Of a stretch of DNA of 64,000 nt, positions 17,166 through 26,221 are shown piece after piece. Source of the stretch: Bradyrhizobium sp. LTSP885 (lineage in GTDB: Bacteria; Pseudomonadota; Alphaproteobacteria; Rhizobiales; Xanthobacteraceae). Under the pieces are notes generated by a model. The model made no database searches, was not told where the DNA came from, and saw only the letters and a program-made list of their open reading frames with translations. The translations under genes and the position numbers were made by a program. The stretch is from positions 124,001 to 188,000 of the forward strand of contig NZ_JYMT01000018.1 in NCBI RefSeq assembly GCF_000938305.1, in the 5' to 3' direction. Numbering within the stretch: position 1 is the stretch's first letter; the number at the start of each line of letters is the position of its first letter.

Positions 17166-18133
17166 AGCGCTTTCGATTCAGCCAGCAGGAGGTCGTCTTC
17201 GCGGTCTTTGCCGTCCTGTTCCTGACGTTCTCGATCTTCCTGCGCGGCTTCCTGACGCCGGAGAACATGCTGACCCTGCTGCAGAACGTGGCGGTGCTCG
17301 GGATTCTCGGCCTTGCCATGGCGATCGTCGTGATCGGCCGCGGCATCGATATCTCCCTGATCGCGGCGCTCGCCGTTCCGCCGGGCCTCGTGCTGCAGAT
17401 GGTGCAGAACGGGCATTCGCTGCCGACGTCGCTGATCGCGGCGCTGTTGCTTGCGATCGCCTTCGGCCTCGTCAATGGCTGGCTGATTGCCTACGCCGAA
17501 GTGCCGTCGCTGTTTGCGACGCTCGCCACCGGTTTGCTGCTGGCCGGGCTCGGCCAGACGGCGCTGTTTCAGCTCGACGTCGTGCAATGGAGCCCGGGCA
17601 TGGATGGCTTCGAGCGGCTCGGGCAGGGCGTCATTCTGGGCATTCCGACCCCGATCATCATGTTCGCCATCGCCTGTGTCATCGTGGCGTTCCTGCTGCG
17701 CCGGACGCGGTGGGGCGCCTACATCTATGCGATCGGCGACAATCCTTATGCCGCGCGCGCCACCGGCATTCCGTCGCGCCCCATCGTGGTGCTGCAATAT
17801 GTCGTGACGGCGCTGATCGGCTGCTTCGCCGGCCTGGTGATGGCGGCGTCGGTTAATTCGATGCCGACCCGCGTCTTCAACTCGACGCTGATCTATGACG
17901 TCATCCTCGTCGTCGTGCTCGGCGGCATCGGGCTATCGGGCGGCCGCGGCGGCGTCCTCAACGTCATCATCGGTACGCTGCTGATCGGCACCATGCTCAA
18001 CGGCATGACGATCCTGGATATCTCCTACGCCGGGCAGAATCTCATCAAGGGCGTGGTCCTGCTGCTCGCCGTCATCACCGATTCATTCCTGAACCCGCGC
18101 AACGAGGAAACCGCACAACAGGGCGATATCTAG
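17162..18133 (+). CDS. Ribose-type sugar ABC transporter permease
   Basis: The product is about 323 aa of the RbsC-like inner-membrane permease family, with many hydrophobic helices from residue 10 on and conserved segments GLAMAIVVIGRGIDIS and LGGIGLSGGRGG. The ATG at 17162 starts within the TetR stop codon. The frame is open for more than 1 kb upstream, but that part overlaps the TetR gene and is not coding. It is one of two permease genes in the operon, so the channel is probably a heterodimer with the fused permease at 19244. Confidence 0.85.
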   Translation: MKRFRFSQQEVVFAVFAVLFLTFSIFLRGFLTPENMLTLLQNVAVLGILGLAMAIVVIGRGIDISLIAALAVPPGLVLQMVQNGHSLPTSLIAALLLAIAFGLVNGWLIAYAEVPSLFATLATGLLLAGLGQTALFQLDVVQWSPGMDGFERLGQGVILGIPTPIIMFAIACVIVAFLLRRTRWGAYIYAIGDNPYAARATGIPSRPIVVLQYVVTALIGCFAGLVMAASVNSMPTRVFNSTLIYDVILVVVLGGIGLSGGRGGVLNVIIGTLLIGTMLNGMTILDISYAGQNLIKGVVLLLAVITDSFLNPRNEETAQQGDI

Positions 18134-18177
18134 CACGACCAGACATAACCATAACCAACATAACCAAGGAGGAAGCA

Positions 18178-19173
18178 ATGATAGGACGAGTGATGATCGC
18201 GGCGCTCGGAATGGCGGCAATGACCGTTCCGGCGCTGGCGCAGCAGGGCCTCGACGAGCCGTTCCAGAAGCCGTTCAAGGAAGCGCTGGCCGGCAAGGTG
18301 GTGGCCTACGTCCCGGTCGCGATGAACTTCGACCTGACCGAGGGCTGGTACGCCGGCATGAAGAAGGAGCTCGAGCCTTACGGCGTCAAGTTCGAGATCC
18401 GCGATCCCAACTGGAACACCAATGCCGGCGCGCAGGCGGTGACGTCGCTGATCTCAGAGAAGCCGGCGGTGATGGTGATCCACAATCCCGACGTGCAGAC
18501 CTACGCCAAGCTGCTGCAGCGTGCCGAGAACGAAGGGATCTATGTGATCCAGATCAACATGGGATCGGCCTATCGCAGCTCTGCCTTCGTCGGCGCCAAC
18601 TGGATCGAGATCGGCGAGCGTGACACCGAAGCGGTGGTCAAGGCGTGTCAGGGCAAATCGAACAAGATCGCCATCGTGCAGGGCGCGCTGTCGGCCGCCG
18701 CCAGCGCCTACACGCTGAAGGGCGTCGAGAACGTCCTCGCCAAGCATCCCGACATCAAGGTGGTTTCGAGCCAGGCCGCCGACTGGGATGCTGCCAAGGC
18801 CAAGGCGATCACGCAGACCGTGCTGAAGCAGAATCCCGATCTGTGCGGCATAGTCGGCTTCTGGGACGGCATGGATATCGGCACCGCGGCCGCGGTGAAG
18901 GAAGCGGGCCTCACCGGCAAGGTGTTCGTTGCGACGTCTGGAGGCGGCGAGCGCAAGGGCGCCTGCGAACTGGTCAAGTCCGGCGCCTTCGATCTCAACA
19001 TGAGCTACGACGTGCCGACCCAGGCCGCCGATCTCTCCGCGATGATCAAGTGGCTGTTGTCGTCGGGCGCCAAGGCCGGCTCGGTCAAGGGCTCCGCCTA
19101 TACCACGCTGATTCCGATCAGCAAGGAGAACGCGGATACGGCCTGCTGGAATCTCAGCGATCTGAAGAAATAG
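18178..19173 (+). CDS. Periplasmic sugar-binding protein (RbsB-like)
   Basis: The product is about 331 aa. An N-terminal signal peptide ends near PALAQQ (about residue 21), followed by a type I periplasmic binding fold of the ribose/galactose class: NWNTNAGAQAVTSLI, a hinge and a DLCGIVGFWDGMDIGTAAAVKEAG segment in two halves. AAGGAGG precedes the ATG with good spacing. It lies 44 bp after the permease in the same operon. The ligand cannot be told from sequence; the lactonase-like domains next door hint at a sugar acid or its lactone. Confidence 0.85.
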   Translation: MIGRVMIAALGMAAMTVPALAQQGLDEPFQKPFKEALAGKVVAYVPVAMNFDLTEGWYAGMKKELEPYGVKFEIRDPNWNTNAGAQAVTSLISEKPAVMVIHNPDVQTYAKLLQRAENEGIYVIQINMGSAYRSSAFVGANWIEIGERDTEAVVKACQGKSNKIAIVQGALSAAASAYTLKGVENVLAKHPDIKVVSSQAADWDAAKAKAITQTVLKQNPDLCGIVGFWDGMDIGTAAAVKEAGLTGKVFVATSGGGERKGACELVKSGAFDLNMSYDVPTQAADLSAMIKWLLSSGAKAGSVKGSAYTTLIPISKENADTACWNLSDLKK

Positions 19174-19243
19174 TCTCGCCTTCGACGTCCCGGGCTCCGT
19201 GCGCCCGGGACGTCAATTCCCGAATTCGACACCTGCCGATGGA

Positions 19244-21367
19244 ATGCCGATGCGCGATACCCTGACGAGCCTGCGCTACCGCTACTGGCCCGATCATCTT
19301 CTCGGCGAGATCCTGTCCAAGCGTTGGACGGAGACCGCAATCCCGGTCATCCTGCTCCTGATCATCGGCTTCGCGCTCAGCCGGTCCATCGATCACTTCC
19401 TGTCACCGGCGAGCCTCGCCGATACCGCGCGCCAGGCCGGCGAGATCGGCTTCATCGGGCTCGGGATGGCGCTGGTCGTGATCGTCGGCGGCATCGATCT
19501 GTCTGTCGGTTCGATGTTTGCTCTCACCGACTTCTGCGCGCTCTATCTCCTCGACGTGCTGGGCTGGCCGATTCCCGCCGTGGTCGCGGCCACGCTCGTC
19601 TTCGGAGCGTTCCTCGGCGCCGTCAACGGCGTCCTGATCGGTTATCTCAGGCTGCGCGCCTTCATCACCACGCTGATCACGCTGATCATCTACCGTTCGG
19701 CGTTCGATCTTCTGATTCAGCGCTACTCCAACGCCATCGCCGCGGCATTTCCCGACATTCCGTCATGGAACTTCATCGGCGGCGGCGACGTCTTCGGCAT
19801 TCCAAGCGTGGCGCTCGTCTACATCGTCATCGCGATCTTCGGCCATATCTTCATGACGCGGCTGCGCCCGGGCTGGCACATCACCGCGATCGGCGGCTCG
19901 CGCCGCTCGGCCTATAATTCCGGCATCCCGGTCCGGCGCACGATCGCGCTCTGCTATGTCGCCAGCGGCGTATTGACCAGCATCGGCGCGCTGTTCTTTG
20001 CGGCACGGCTCGGCACCGTCGGCGGCGATATCGGCGTCGGCCTCGAGGTCATCGTGCTGACCGCGACGGTGCTCGGCGGTATCACCCTCGGCGGCGGCAA
20101 GGGGTCGGTCGCAAAATCGCTGGTCGGTGTCCTGATTGTCCTGCTCATCACCAACGGCCTGACGACAATGAATGCGCGCGGCGGCGTCAACCGCATGGCG
20201 CTCGCCGGAATCCTGCTGATCGCCGCGATGATCGATATCCGCTGGCAGAAGAACCGCACCCGCATCATCAGCAAGGTCTACGTCGCGCCGACCTATCACG
20301 CGCTGCCGCCGCCGCCGGCGACCGAGATCGGCGCGGGGGGACCGTTCGAGCAGAACGACAAGCTGCGCGACGTGACCCTGATCGGGCTCGGGCGGATCGA
20401 AGCGCCGGAAGACGTCATCCTCGACCGCCACGACAATCTCTATGCCGGTTCGCGGCACGGCGACATCATGCGTTTTCTCGCCCCGGACTATGAGACGATG
20501 GAGGTGTTCGCCCATATCGGCGGCCAGCCGCTCGGCATGGCCTTCGATCGCGACGACAATCTCTATGTCTGCATCGGCGGAATGGGACTGTACCGGATCA
20601 AGCCGGACGGGACGGTTGAGAAGGCCACCGACGAGACCAACCGCAGCCTGCATTCGGTCAACGACGACTCCAGGCTACGCCTCGCCGACGACCTCGACAT
20701 CACTGACGACGGGCTGATCTTCTTCTCCGAGGCGACCGTACGCTACGAGATGGACGAGTGGCCGATCGACGGCCTGGAGGCGCGCGGCAACGGCCGCATC
20801 ATCTGCTACGACACCAAAACCGGCAGCACGCATACGGCATTGCGCGGGCTCAAATTCCCCAACGGCATCTGCGTCGCCAGCGACGGGCAGTCGATCCTGT
20901 TTGCCGAGACCTTCGGCTGCTCGATCAAGCGTTACTGGTTCGAAGGCCCGAAGAAGGGGACGGTCGAGATCGTGATGGACAATCTGCCGGGCTACCCCGA
21001 CAACATCAACCTCGCCTCCGACGGGAACTACTGGCTCGCCCTCGTCGGCATGCGCAGCCCGTCGCTCGATCTTGCCTGGAAGATGCCGGGCTTCCGCCGC
21101 CGCATGGCCAAGCGCGTGCCGGTCGACGAGTGGCTATTCCCGAACATCAACACCGGCTGTGTCGTCAAGTTCAACGAGCAGGGCAAGATCCTCGAATCGT
21201 TCTGGGACTTGCGCGGCGCCAATCATCCGATGATCACCTCGATGCGCGAGCATCGTGGCTATCTCTATCTCGGCGGCATCGCCAACAATCGGATCGGTCG
21301 CTACAAGCTCGACGGCGCCGATCCGAACTTCGTGCAGTATGACAAGCGGTGGGGGAAGCTGTCGTGA
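19244..21367 (+). CDS. ABC permease fused to an SMP-30/strictosidine-synthase-like beta-propeller
   Basis: The product is about 707 aa. Residues 1-340 are an RbsC-type permease (IGLGMALVVIVGGIDLSVGS, LGGITLGGGKGS, multiple helices). A short proline-rich linker (LPPPPA) leads to residues 370-707, a six-bladed propeller of the SMP-30/gluconolactonase/strictosidine synthase type (DDLDITDDG, LKFPNGICV, PGYPDNI). RbsC-type permeases end in the cytoplasm, so the propeller is expected inside the cell, where it could open a lactone as it is imported. That coupling is inference. Starts at 19244 and 19250 are equally possible. The next gene encodes a related propeller without a permease. Confidence 0.8.
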   Translation: MPMRDTLTSLRYRYWPDHLLGEILSKRWTETAIPVILLLIIGFALSRSIDHFLSPASLADTARQAGEIGFIGLGMALVVIVGGIDLSVGSMFALTDFCALYLLDVLGWPIPAVVAATLVFGAFLGAVNGVLIGYLRLRAFITTLITLIIYRSAFDLLIQRYSNAIAAAFPDIPSWNFIGGGDVFGIPSVALVYIVIAIFGHIFMTRLRPGWHITAIGGSRRSAYNSGIPVRRTIALCYVASGVLTSIGALFFAARLGTVGGDIGVGLEVIVLTATVLGGITLGGGKGSVAKSLVGVLIVLLITNGLTTMNARGGVNRMALAGILLIAAMIDIRWQKNRTRIISKVYVAPTYHALPPPPATEIGAGGPFEQNDKLRDVTLIGLGRIEAPEDVILDRHDNLYAGSRHGDIMRFLAPDYETMEVFAHIGGQPLGMAFDRDDNLYVCIGGMGLYRIKPDGTVEKATDETNRSLHSVNDDSRLRLADDLDITDDGLIFFSEATVRYEMDEWPIDGLEARGNGRIICYDTKTGSTHTALRGLKFPNGICVASDGQSILFAETFGCSIKRYWFEGPKKGTVEIVMDNLPGYPDNINLASDGNYWLALVGMRSPSLDLAWKMPGFRRRMAKRVPVDEWLFPNINTGCVVKFNEQGKILESFWDLRGANHPMITSMREHRGYLYLGGIANNRIGRYKLDGADPNFVQYDKRWGKLS

Positions 21368-22461
21368 TCGCCGCCGTCAGGGAGTTCGCCAACCGCTTTC
21401 TCGGTCGCGGCGAAGCGACCATCACCGTGCCGTCGTTCGATGGCGCGCTGAAGCCGAACCAGACGCTGGAAACCGCCGAGACGCTGTTTTCGTGCGACGC
21501 GCCGGAAGATCTCGCAACCATCAGTGGACGGCTTTATCTCGCCGACGGACGGCGTCTGCTGCGTCTCGATGGTGGTGCCGCGACTGAGCTCCGCACATTC
21601 GACCAGCCGATCTCGGCGCTCTGCCCCTTGCCGGATGGCGGGCTGGGGGTCGCGCTCGCAGGCCGCGAGGTTCGTCTTTATTCGGACCCAAGCTCTGGCG
21701 AGCCGCGCGCGACCATCGCCGACCCCGCTTTCAGCGCCATCAACGCGCTGACGCTTGCGCCCGATGGCACGCTGATCGCGACGGACGGTTCGGCGAGTTG
21801 CGGCGTCGACGATTGGGCGCGCGACCTGATGGAGCTGAATAGTAGCGGCCGGGTCTATCGGCTCAACCCCGAGACCCGAACCGTGACCCAGATCGCTGGA
21901 AAGCTCGGCTATGCGTTTGGCGCCTGCGCCGCGAGCGACGGCGTCCTCGTCAGCGAGAGCTGGCGGCATCGGCTGGTGCTGATAGCGCCGGATGGGTCGA
22001 GCCGGGTCGTGCTCGGCCGTCTGCCGGTCTATCCGTCGCGGCTGTCCAGGGCTTCGGGTGGCGGCTATTGGCTGACGGCGTTCACGGCGCGCACCCAGCT
22101 TATCGAATTCGTGTTGCGCGAGCCGGCCTTTCGGCGTCGCATGATGGCTGAGATCGACCCCAATTACTGGGTGGCGCCGCGGCTGCGCTCTGGTCTGTCG
22201 TTCAAGGAGCCGATGCAGGGCGCACACATCAAGACAATGGGCGTTATCAAGCCGTGGGCGCCGCCGCGCTCCTATGGGCTCGTGATCCGGCTGAACGAGG
22301 AGGGTGCGCCGCTGTATTCGCTGCACAGCCGCGTCGACGGCGTCAATCACGGCATCGTCGCGGCGATCGAATCCGGTCCCGATCTGGTGATGATCGCCAA
22401 GGGGCCGGGGCGGGTCCTGAGGCTGCCGCTGGCCACGCTCACCGAGGAGTTCGGCGCATGA
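21364..22461 (+). CDS. SMP-30/strictosidine-synthase-like beta-propeller protein
   Basis: The product is about 365 aa with no signal peptide or membrane helix, so it is cytoplasmic. Repeated blade motifs such as INALTLAPDGTLIATDG and the PVYPSRLSRASGGGYWL segment place it with lactonase-like propellers. It resembles the C-terminal half of the preceding fusion protein (both have an FRRRM segment and the same blade order), so the two arose by duplication. The GTG start overlaps the previous stop (GTGA at 21364-21367) with GGGGGAAG just upstream, giving tight translational coupling. The catalytic metal ligands are not clear enough to assign activity. Confidence 0.75.
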   Translation: MIAAVREFANRFLGRGEATITVPSFDGALKPNQTLETAETLFSCDAPEDLATISGRLYLADGRRLLRLDGGAATELRTFDQPISALCPLPDGGLGVALAGREVRLYSDPSSGEPRATIADPAFSAINALTLAPDGTLIATDGSASCGVDDWARDLMELNSSGRVYRLNPETRTVTQIAGKLGYAFGACAASDGVLVSESWRHRLVLIAPDGSSRVVLGRLPVYPSRLSRASGGGYWLTAFTARTQLIEFVLREPAFRRRMMAEIDPNYWVAPRLRSGLSFKEPMQGAHIKTMGVIKPWAPPRSYGLVIRLNEEGAPLYSLHSRVDGVNHGIVAAIESGPDLVMIAKGPGRVLRLPLATLTEEFGA

Positions 22462-23954
22462 GCGAGATCATACTTTCGCTGAGCAAGGCGACCAAGCTCT
22501 ATGCGGGTGTCCCTGCCATCGAGCAGGTCGACTTCGACCTCCGTCGCGGCGAGATCCACGCGATCGTCGGCGAGAACGGCGCGGGCAAGTCGACGCTGAC
22601 CAAAATCATGGCCGGTGTCGTGACGCTGACGTCGGGAAAGATGACGGTCGACGGCGCCGAAGTCACGCCGAAGACGCCGCTGGAAGCGCGCAATCTCGGC
22701 ATCGCCATGGTGTTCCAGGAGAACAGCCTGGTGCCCACCATGACCGTGGCGCAGAATCTGTTCCTCGGGCAGGAGAAATTCTACAACCGCCTGCGCGGCA
22801 TCTACATCTCCGCGCAGCAGTTCCTGCAGTCGCTCAATTTCGACGTGACGCCGACGGCGACCGTCGGCGCGCTCGGCGCAGCCAAGAAGCAGATGGTGGA
22901 GATCGCGCGGGCGGTTCTGCACCGCGCCAAGGTCATCATCTTCGACGAACCGACGGCATCACTCACGCCGGAAGAGAAGAAATACTTCTTCGACCTGGTT
23001 CGGGATTTGAAGAAGCGTGGCGTCTCGATCATCTTCATCTCGCATGCGCTCGAGGAGGCGCTGTTGCTCGCCGACCGGATCACGGTGCTGCGCGATGGCA
23101 AGCATGTCGTCACCGATGACGCGACGAAATTCGACCGCGCGGCGATCGTCCAGGCGATGGTCGGGCGCGATCTCTCCAACACGCTGTACGGCGCACGCAA
23201 GGACCGCGTGCGGCCGGCCGGTACACGGGTTCTGACGGTGCAGAACCTGAAGATGGCGCCGATGGTGAAGAACAACTCGCTGTCGGTGTTTGCCGGACAG
23301 ATCACCGGCGTGTTCGGCCTCGTCGGCGCCGGCCGCACCGAAACGTTCAAGATCGTCTCCGGCGTGTTGAAGCGGGATTTCTTTCACGGCGGCGAAATCC
23401 TGCTGCACGACAAGCCGGTGCGGTATCGGGTCCCGGCGCCGGCGGTGAAGGCCGGCATCGCTTACGTCACCGAGGACCGCAAGGTCGAGGGCTTCTTCGA
23501 GACCGCCTCGATTGCGCGGAACATCTATCTCGGCCTGCTGGCCAAGTTCCCGGGAGGGCGGATGCTGTTGTCACCACGCGAAGCCAATGCGGTCGGCAAG
23601 ACCTGGATCGAGCGCCTCAAGGTGCGCGCGATCGGCGACGAGGTGAAAGTGGTCGAGCTCTCCGGCGGCAACCAGCAGAAGGTCGTGATTGCCAAATCGC
23701 TGGTCCAGGAGCCGGAGCTGATCATCTTCGATGAGCCCACCCGCGGCGTCGACGTCGGCGCGATTGTCGAGATCCATGAATTGATCAACCGCCTTGCCGA
23801 TGAGGGCAAGGCCGTTGTGGTCATATCATCCTACCTGCCGGAGATTCTCGCTTTGTCGGACCGCATCCTCGTCTCGCGCCAGGGCAAGGTGGTCGAGGAG
23901 TTCTCCGCGCTCGAAGTGACCGAGGAGAAGATCATGTATGCGGCGATCCACTAA
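22458..23954 (+). CDS. Sugar ABC transporter ATP-binding protein, double ATPase (RbsA/XylG-like)
   Basis: The product is about 498 aa with two ABC domains. The first has Walker [10 protein letters not shown] near 35 and Walker B VIIFDEPTASLT. The second has a degenerate P-loop (FGLVGAGRTE) but an intact signature LSGGNQQK and FDEPTRGVDVG, the usual pattern in RbsA-type ATPases. It starts inside the previous stop (ATGA at 22458-22461). It supplies energy for the two permeases of the operon and is its last gene. Its stop codon directly abuts the stop of the convergent flavin enzyme. Confidence 0.9.
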   Translation: MSEIILSLSKATKLYAGVPAIEQVDFDLRRGEIHAIVGENGAGKSTLTKIMAGVVTLTSGKMTVDGAEVTPKTPLEARNLGIAMVFQENSLVPTMTVAQNLFLGQEKFYNRLRGIYISAQQFLQSLNFDVTPTATVGALGAAKKQMVEIARAVLHRAKVIIFDEPTASLTPEEKKYFFDLVRDLKKRGVSIIFISHALEEALLLADRITVLRDGKHVVTDDATKFDRAAIVQAMVGRDLSNTLYGARKDRVRPAGTRVLTVQNLKMAPMVKNNSLSVFAGQITGVFGLVGAGRTETFKIVSGVLKRDFFHGGEILLHDKPVRYRVPAPAVKAGIAYVTEDRKVEGFFETASIARNIYLGLLAKFPGGRMLLSPREANAVGKTWIERLKVRAIGDEVKVVELSGGNQQKVVIAKSLVQEPELIIFDEPTRGVDVGAIVEIHELINRLADEGKAVVVISSYLPEILALSDRILVSRQGKVVEEFSALEVTEEKIMYAAIH

Positions 23955-24989
23955 TCACGAGGCGAGCAAGTCACGAACCATCGGCACCACCTTGCGGCCA
24001 TAGAGCTCGATGCTCGTCATCAGCTTCTCATGCGGCAGGGGACCTGCCGAATATTTCAGCTGGAAGCGCGCCAGCCCGAGCGCCTTCACGGTCGCGGCGA
24101 TCTTGCGCGCGATCGTCTCCGGAGAGCCGACATAGAGCGAGCCGTGATCGGCCTCCTGCACGAACTCGTCGCGTCCCATCGGCGGCCAGCCGCGCTCCTT
24201 GCCGATGCGGTCGCGCATCACCTTGTAATCGGGCCACAGCTCCTTACGCGCCTGGGCGTCGGTCTCGGCGACATAGCCCGGCGAATGCACGCCGATCGGC
24301 TGCGGCGCGCGGCCGATCTGCTGATAGGCGCGCTGGTGCAGGTCGACATAAGGCGCAAAGCGCTTCGGATCGCCGCCGATGATGGCGAGCATCAGCGGCA
24401 GATCATAATGCGCCGCGCGCACCACCGATTCAGGGCTGCCGCCGACGCCGATCCAGGTCTTCAGCCTGCCGTGCTCGACCGGTGGATAGACCGATTGGTC
24501 GTTGAGCGGCGGGCGCAGCTTGCCCTGCCAGGTGACGGGCTGCTGCTTCAGGAGCTCGGTGAACAGGTCGAGCTTCTCCTCGAACAGCTCATTGTACTGG
24601 CGCAAATCAAAGCCGAACAACGGAAACGACTCGGTGAAGGAGCCGCGGCCGAGGATCACCTCGGCGCGGCCGTTCGAGATGGCGTCGACCGTGGCAAAGC
24701 GCTGGAACACCCGGATCGGATCGTCCGAACTCAGCACGGTGACGGCCGAGCCGAGGCGGATGTTCCGGGTGCGCGCGGCGATTGCCGCCAGCACGACCTC
24801 GGGAGCGGAGATCGCGAAGTCGGCCCGGTGGTGTTCGCCGAGCCCGATGAAATCGATCCCGAGCTCGTCGGCCAGCACGGCCTCGTCGACCACGTTGCGG
24901 ATCACCTGCGCATGCGGCAGCGGCGCGCCGGCGGCGTCCCTGGCGACGTCGCCGAACGTATCGAGCCCAAATTGGAGAGAGGTCGTCAT
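23955..24989 (-). CDS. LLM class flavin-dependent oxidoreductase (luciferase-like)
   Basis: The product is about 344 aa of the bacterial-luciferase-like TIM-barrel family that uses reduced flavin. Typical segments are the early GEHHRADFAISAPEVVLAAI, RLGSAVTVLSSDDP, ISNGRAEVILGRG, and TWIGVGGSPESVVRAA near the middle. It appears to be a single gene: the next minus-strand gene lies 219 bp upstream, and the ABC ATPase on the plus strand ends at the adjacent base. The substrate is unknown. Close relatives of this group are usually annotated only as oxidoreductases. Confidence 0.85.
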   Translation of the reverse strand: MTTSLQFGLDTFGDVARDAAGAPLPHAQVIRNVVDEAVLADELGIDFIGLGEHHRADFAISAPEVVLAAIAARTRNIRLGSAVTVLSSDDPIRVFQRFATVDAISNGRAEVILGRGSFTESFPLFGFDLRQYNELFEEKLDLFTELLKQQPVTWQGKLRPPLNDQSVYPPVEHGRLKTWIGVGGSPESVVRAAHYDLPLMLAIIGGDPKRFAPYVDLHQRAYQQIGRAPQPIGVHSPGYVAETDAQARKELWPDYKVMRDRIGKERGWPPMGRDEFVQEADHGSLYVGSPETIARKIAATVKALGLARFQLKYSAGPLPHEKLMTSIELYGRKVVPMVRDLLAS

Positions 24990-25208
24990 CGGTCATCCAG
25001 TTGTCGGTGTGGCGCAATCTGCGCCATGCGCCTCCAGTCTGCGCGAGTAGCGAAGTCGGCCTGCGGCACGACGTCCGCAAGCCCGCGCGGCTGAGGCTTC
25101 GGTTGGGATATCAGCGAGATAATGGCCGTTCGCGGCCGGACAAGGCTGCGCCGTGAAACGCTGGGTTTCCGCACAGGCTTCCGGGATGGGGGCGGGGGCG
25201 ACCCGTCC

Positions 25209-26132
25209 TCAGTCCGGAACGACCAAAAAGCCGGCGCGCGGGAAGTGCACCACGACCTCGCCGGCGCGCGCGTCGGTCCGGCGGATCGCGATATGCTGCG
25301 CCGACAGCGAGACGATCTCACCGTGGACCGGGACCTTGCCGTAGTCATCGGGCAGCACGCCGACGCGGTCGCCGGGCTTGCGGCCGTTCGGATCCGCGGG
25401 GTCGCCGAAGCTGGGTGAGTCCGGCGTCGATCGTGCCGCGATCTCGAGCGCGTCGACCGACGACATCTCGGTGCGCGTGCCATGTCCGATGGTGCGAACG
25501 CGCGCTTCCCACGCCGAGACGTGCGGAAAATGCCTGATGATCTCGTCGATGGTGGCGAGACTTTGCCGCGCATACCACACGTTCATGTAGGCGCTGACGT
25601 CGGCGAGACTGAACTCGCCAAGCAGCCACCGCCGGCCGTCGCCGAGTTGCGCCTCGATCCAGTCGACATGGGCGCGGAATTGGTCGCGCATCTGCGGCAG
25701 GGCCGCCGTCATGGCGGCGACGTCGAATTTCGCGCCGCGGAGCTTCTCACGGTCCTCGATGAACTCCCGCGGTACCTTGTCGCCGATGAAGCCGAACACA
25801 AGATTGACGGTGCTCTGGAAGAACGGGCGGTCGGTCCACATGCCGAGCGCAGCCGGCACGCCGGCATGGCCGCCGGGAAACAGCGTCGGCGTCGGATATC
25901 GGCGCTCCAGCTCGCGGATGATGATCTGGGTGTCGCAATAGATGTCGGCACCGATCTGCATCGACGGCGTGCGCCGATAGCCGCCGGTCATCGGCATCAG
26001 GTCCGGCCGCGGCATGATGCGGGAGATCCGCACCGAGTTCCAGGCGAGCTTCTTGAACCCGAAGATGATGCGGATCTTCTCGGAGAAGGGCGACTCATCG
26101 AAATGATGCAGGATCGGGATCGGCTGCAACAC
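25209..26132 (-). CDS. Glutathione S-transferase family protein with C-terminal extension
   Basis: The product is about 307 aa. It has a thioredoxin-like GST N-domain at about 5-80 (HHFDESPFSEKIRI, TPSMQIGADIYCDTQIII) and an all-helical C-domain to about 215 (GEFSLADVSAYMNVWY). The last 75-90 residues are not part of a normal GST and look like a small beta-rich domain (GEIVSLSAQHIAIRRTD). I place the start at the GTG at 26132, where the GST fold begins; the frame is open upstream to 26240, but that extra part is unlike the family. It follows the SDR gene by 89 bp in the same direction and may share its transcript. Confidence 0.75.
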   Translation of the reverse strand: MLQPIPILHHFDESPFSEKIRIIFGFKKLAWNSVRISRIMPRPDLMPMTGGYRRTPSMQIGADIYCDTQIIIRELERRYPTPTLFPGGHAGVPAALGMWTDRPFFQSTVNLVFGFIGDKVPREFIEDREKLRGAKFDVAAMTAALPQMRDQFRAHVDWIEAQLGDGRRWLLGEFSLADVSAYMNVWYARQSLATIDEIIRHFPHVSAWEARVRTIGHGTRTEMSSVDALEIAARSTPDSPSFGDPADPNGRKPGDRVGVLPDDYGKVPVHGEIVSLSAQHIAIRRTDARAGEVVVHFPRAGFLVVPD

Positions 26133-26221
26133 GGGTGTCTCGGGGCTGTGGGCGCGCTCCAGGGACCGCGCCGCGCAGCCTAACCCATGTCCAGACCCAA
26201 AATCCACGTCGCTGCGAGCCG

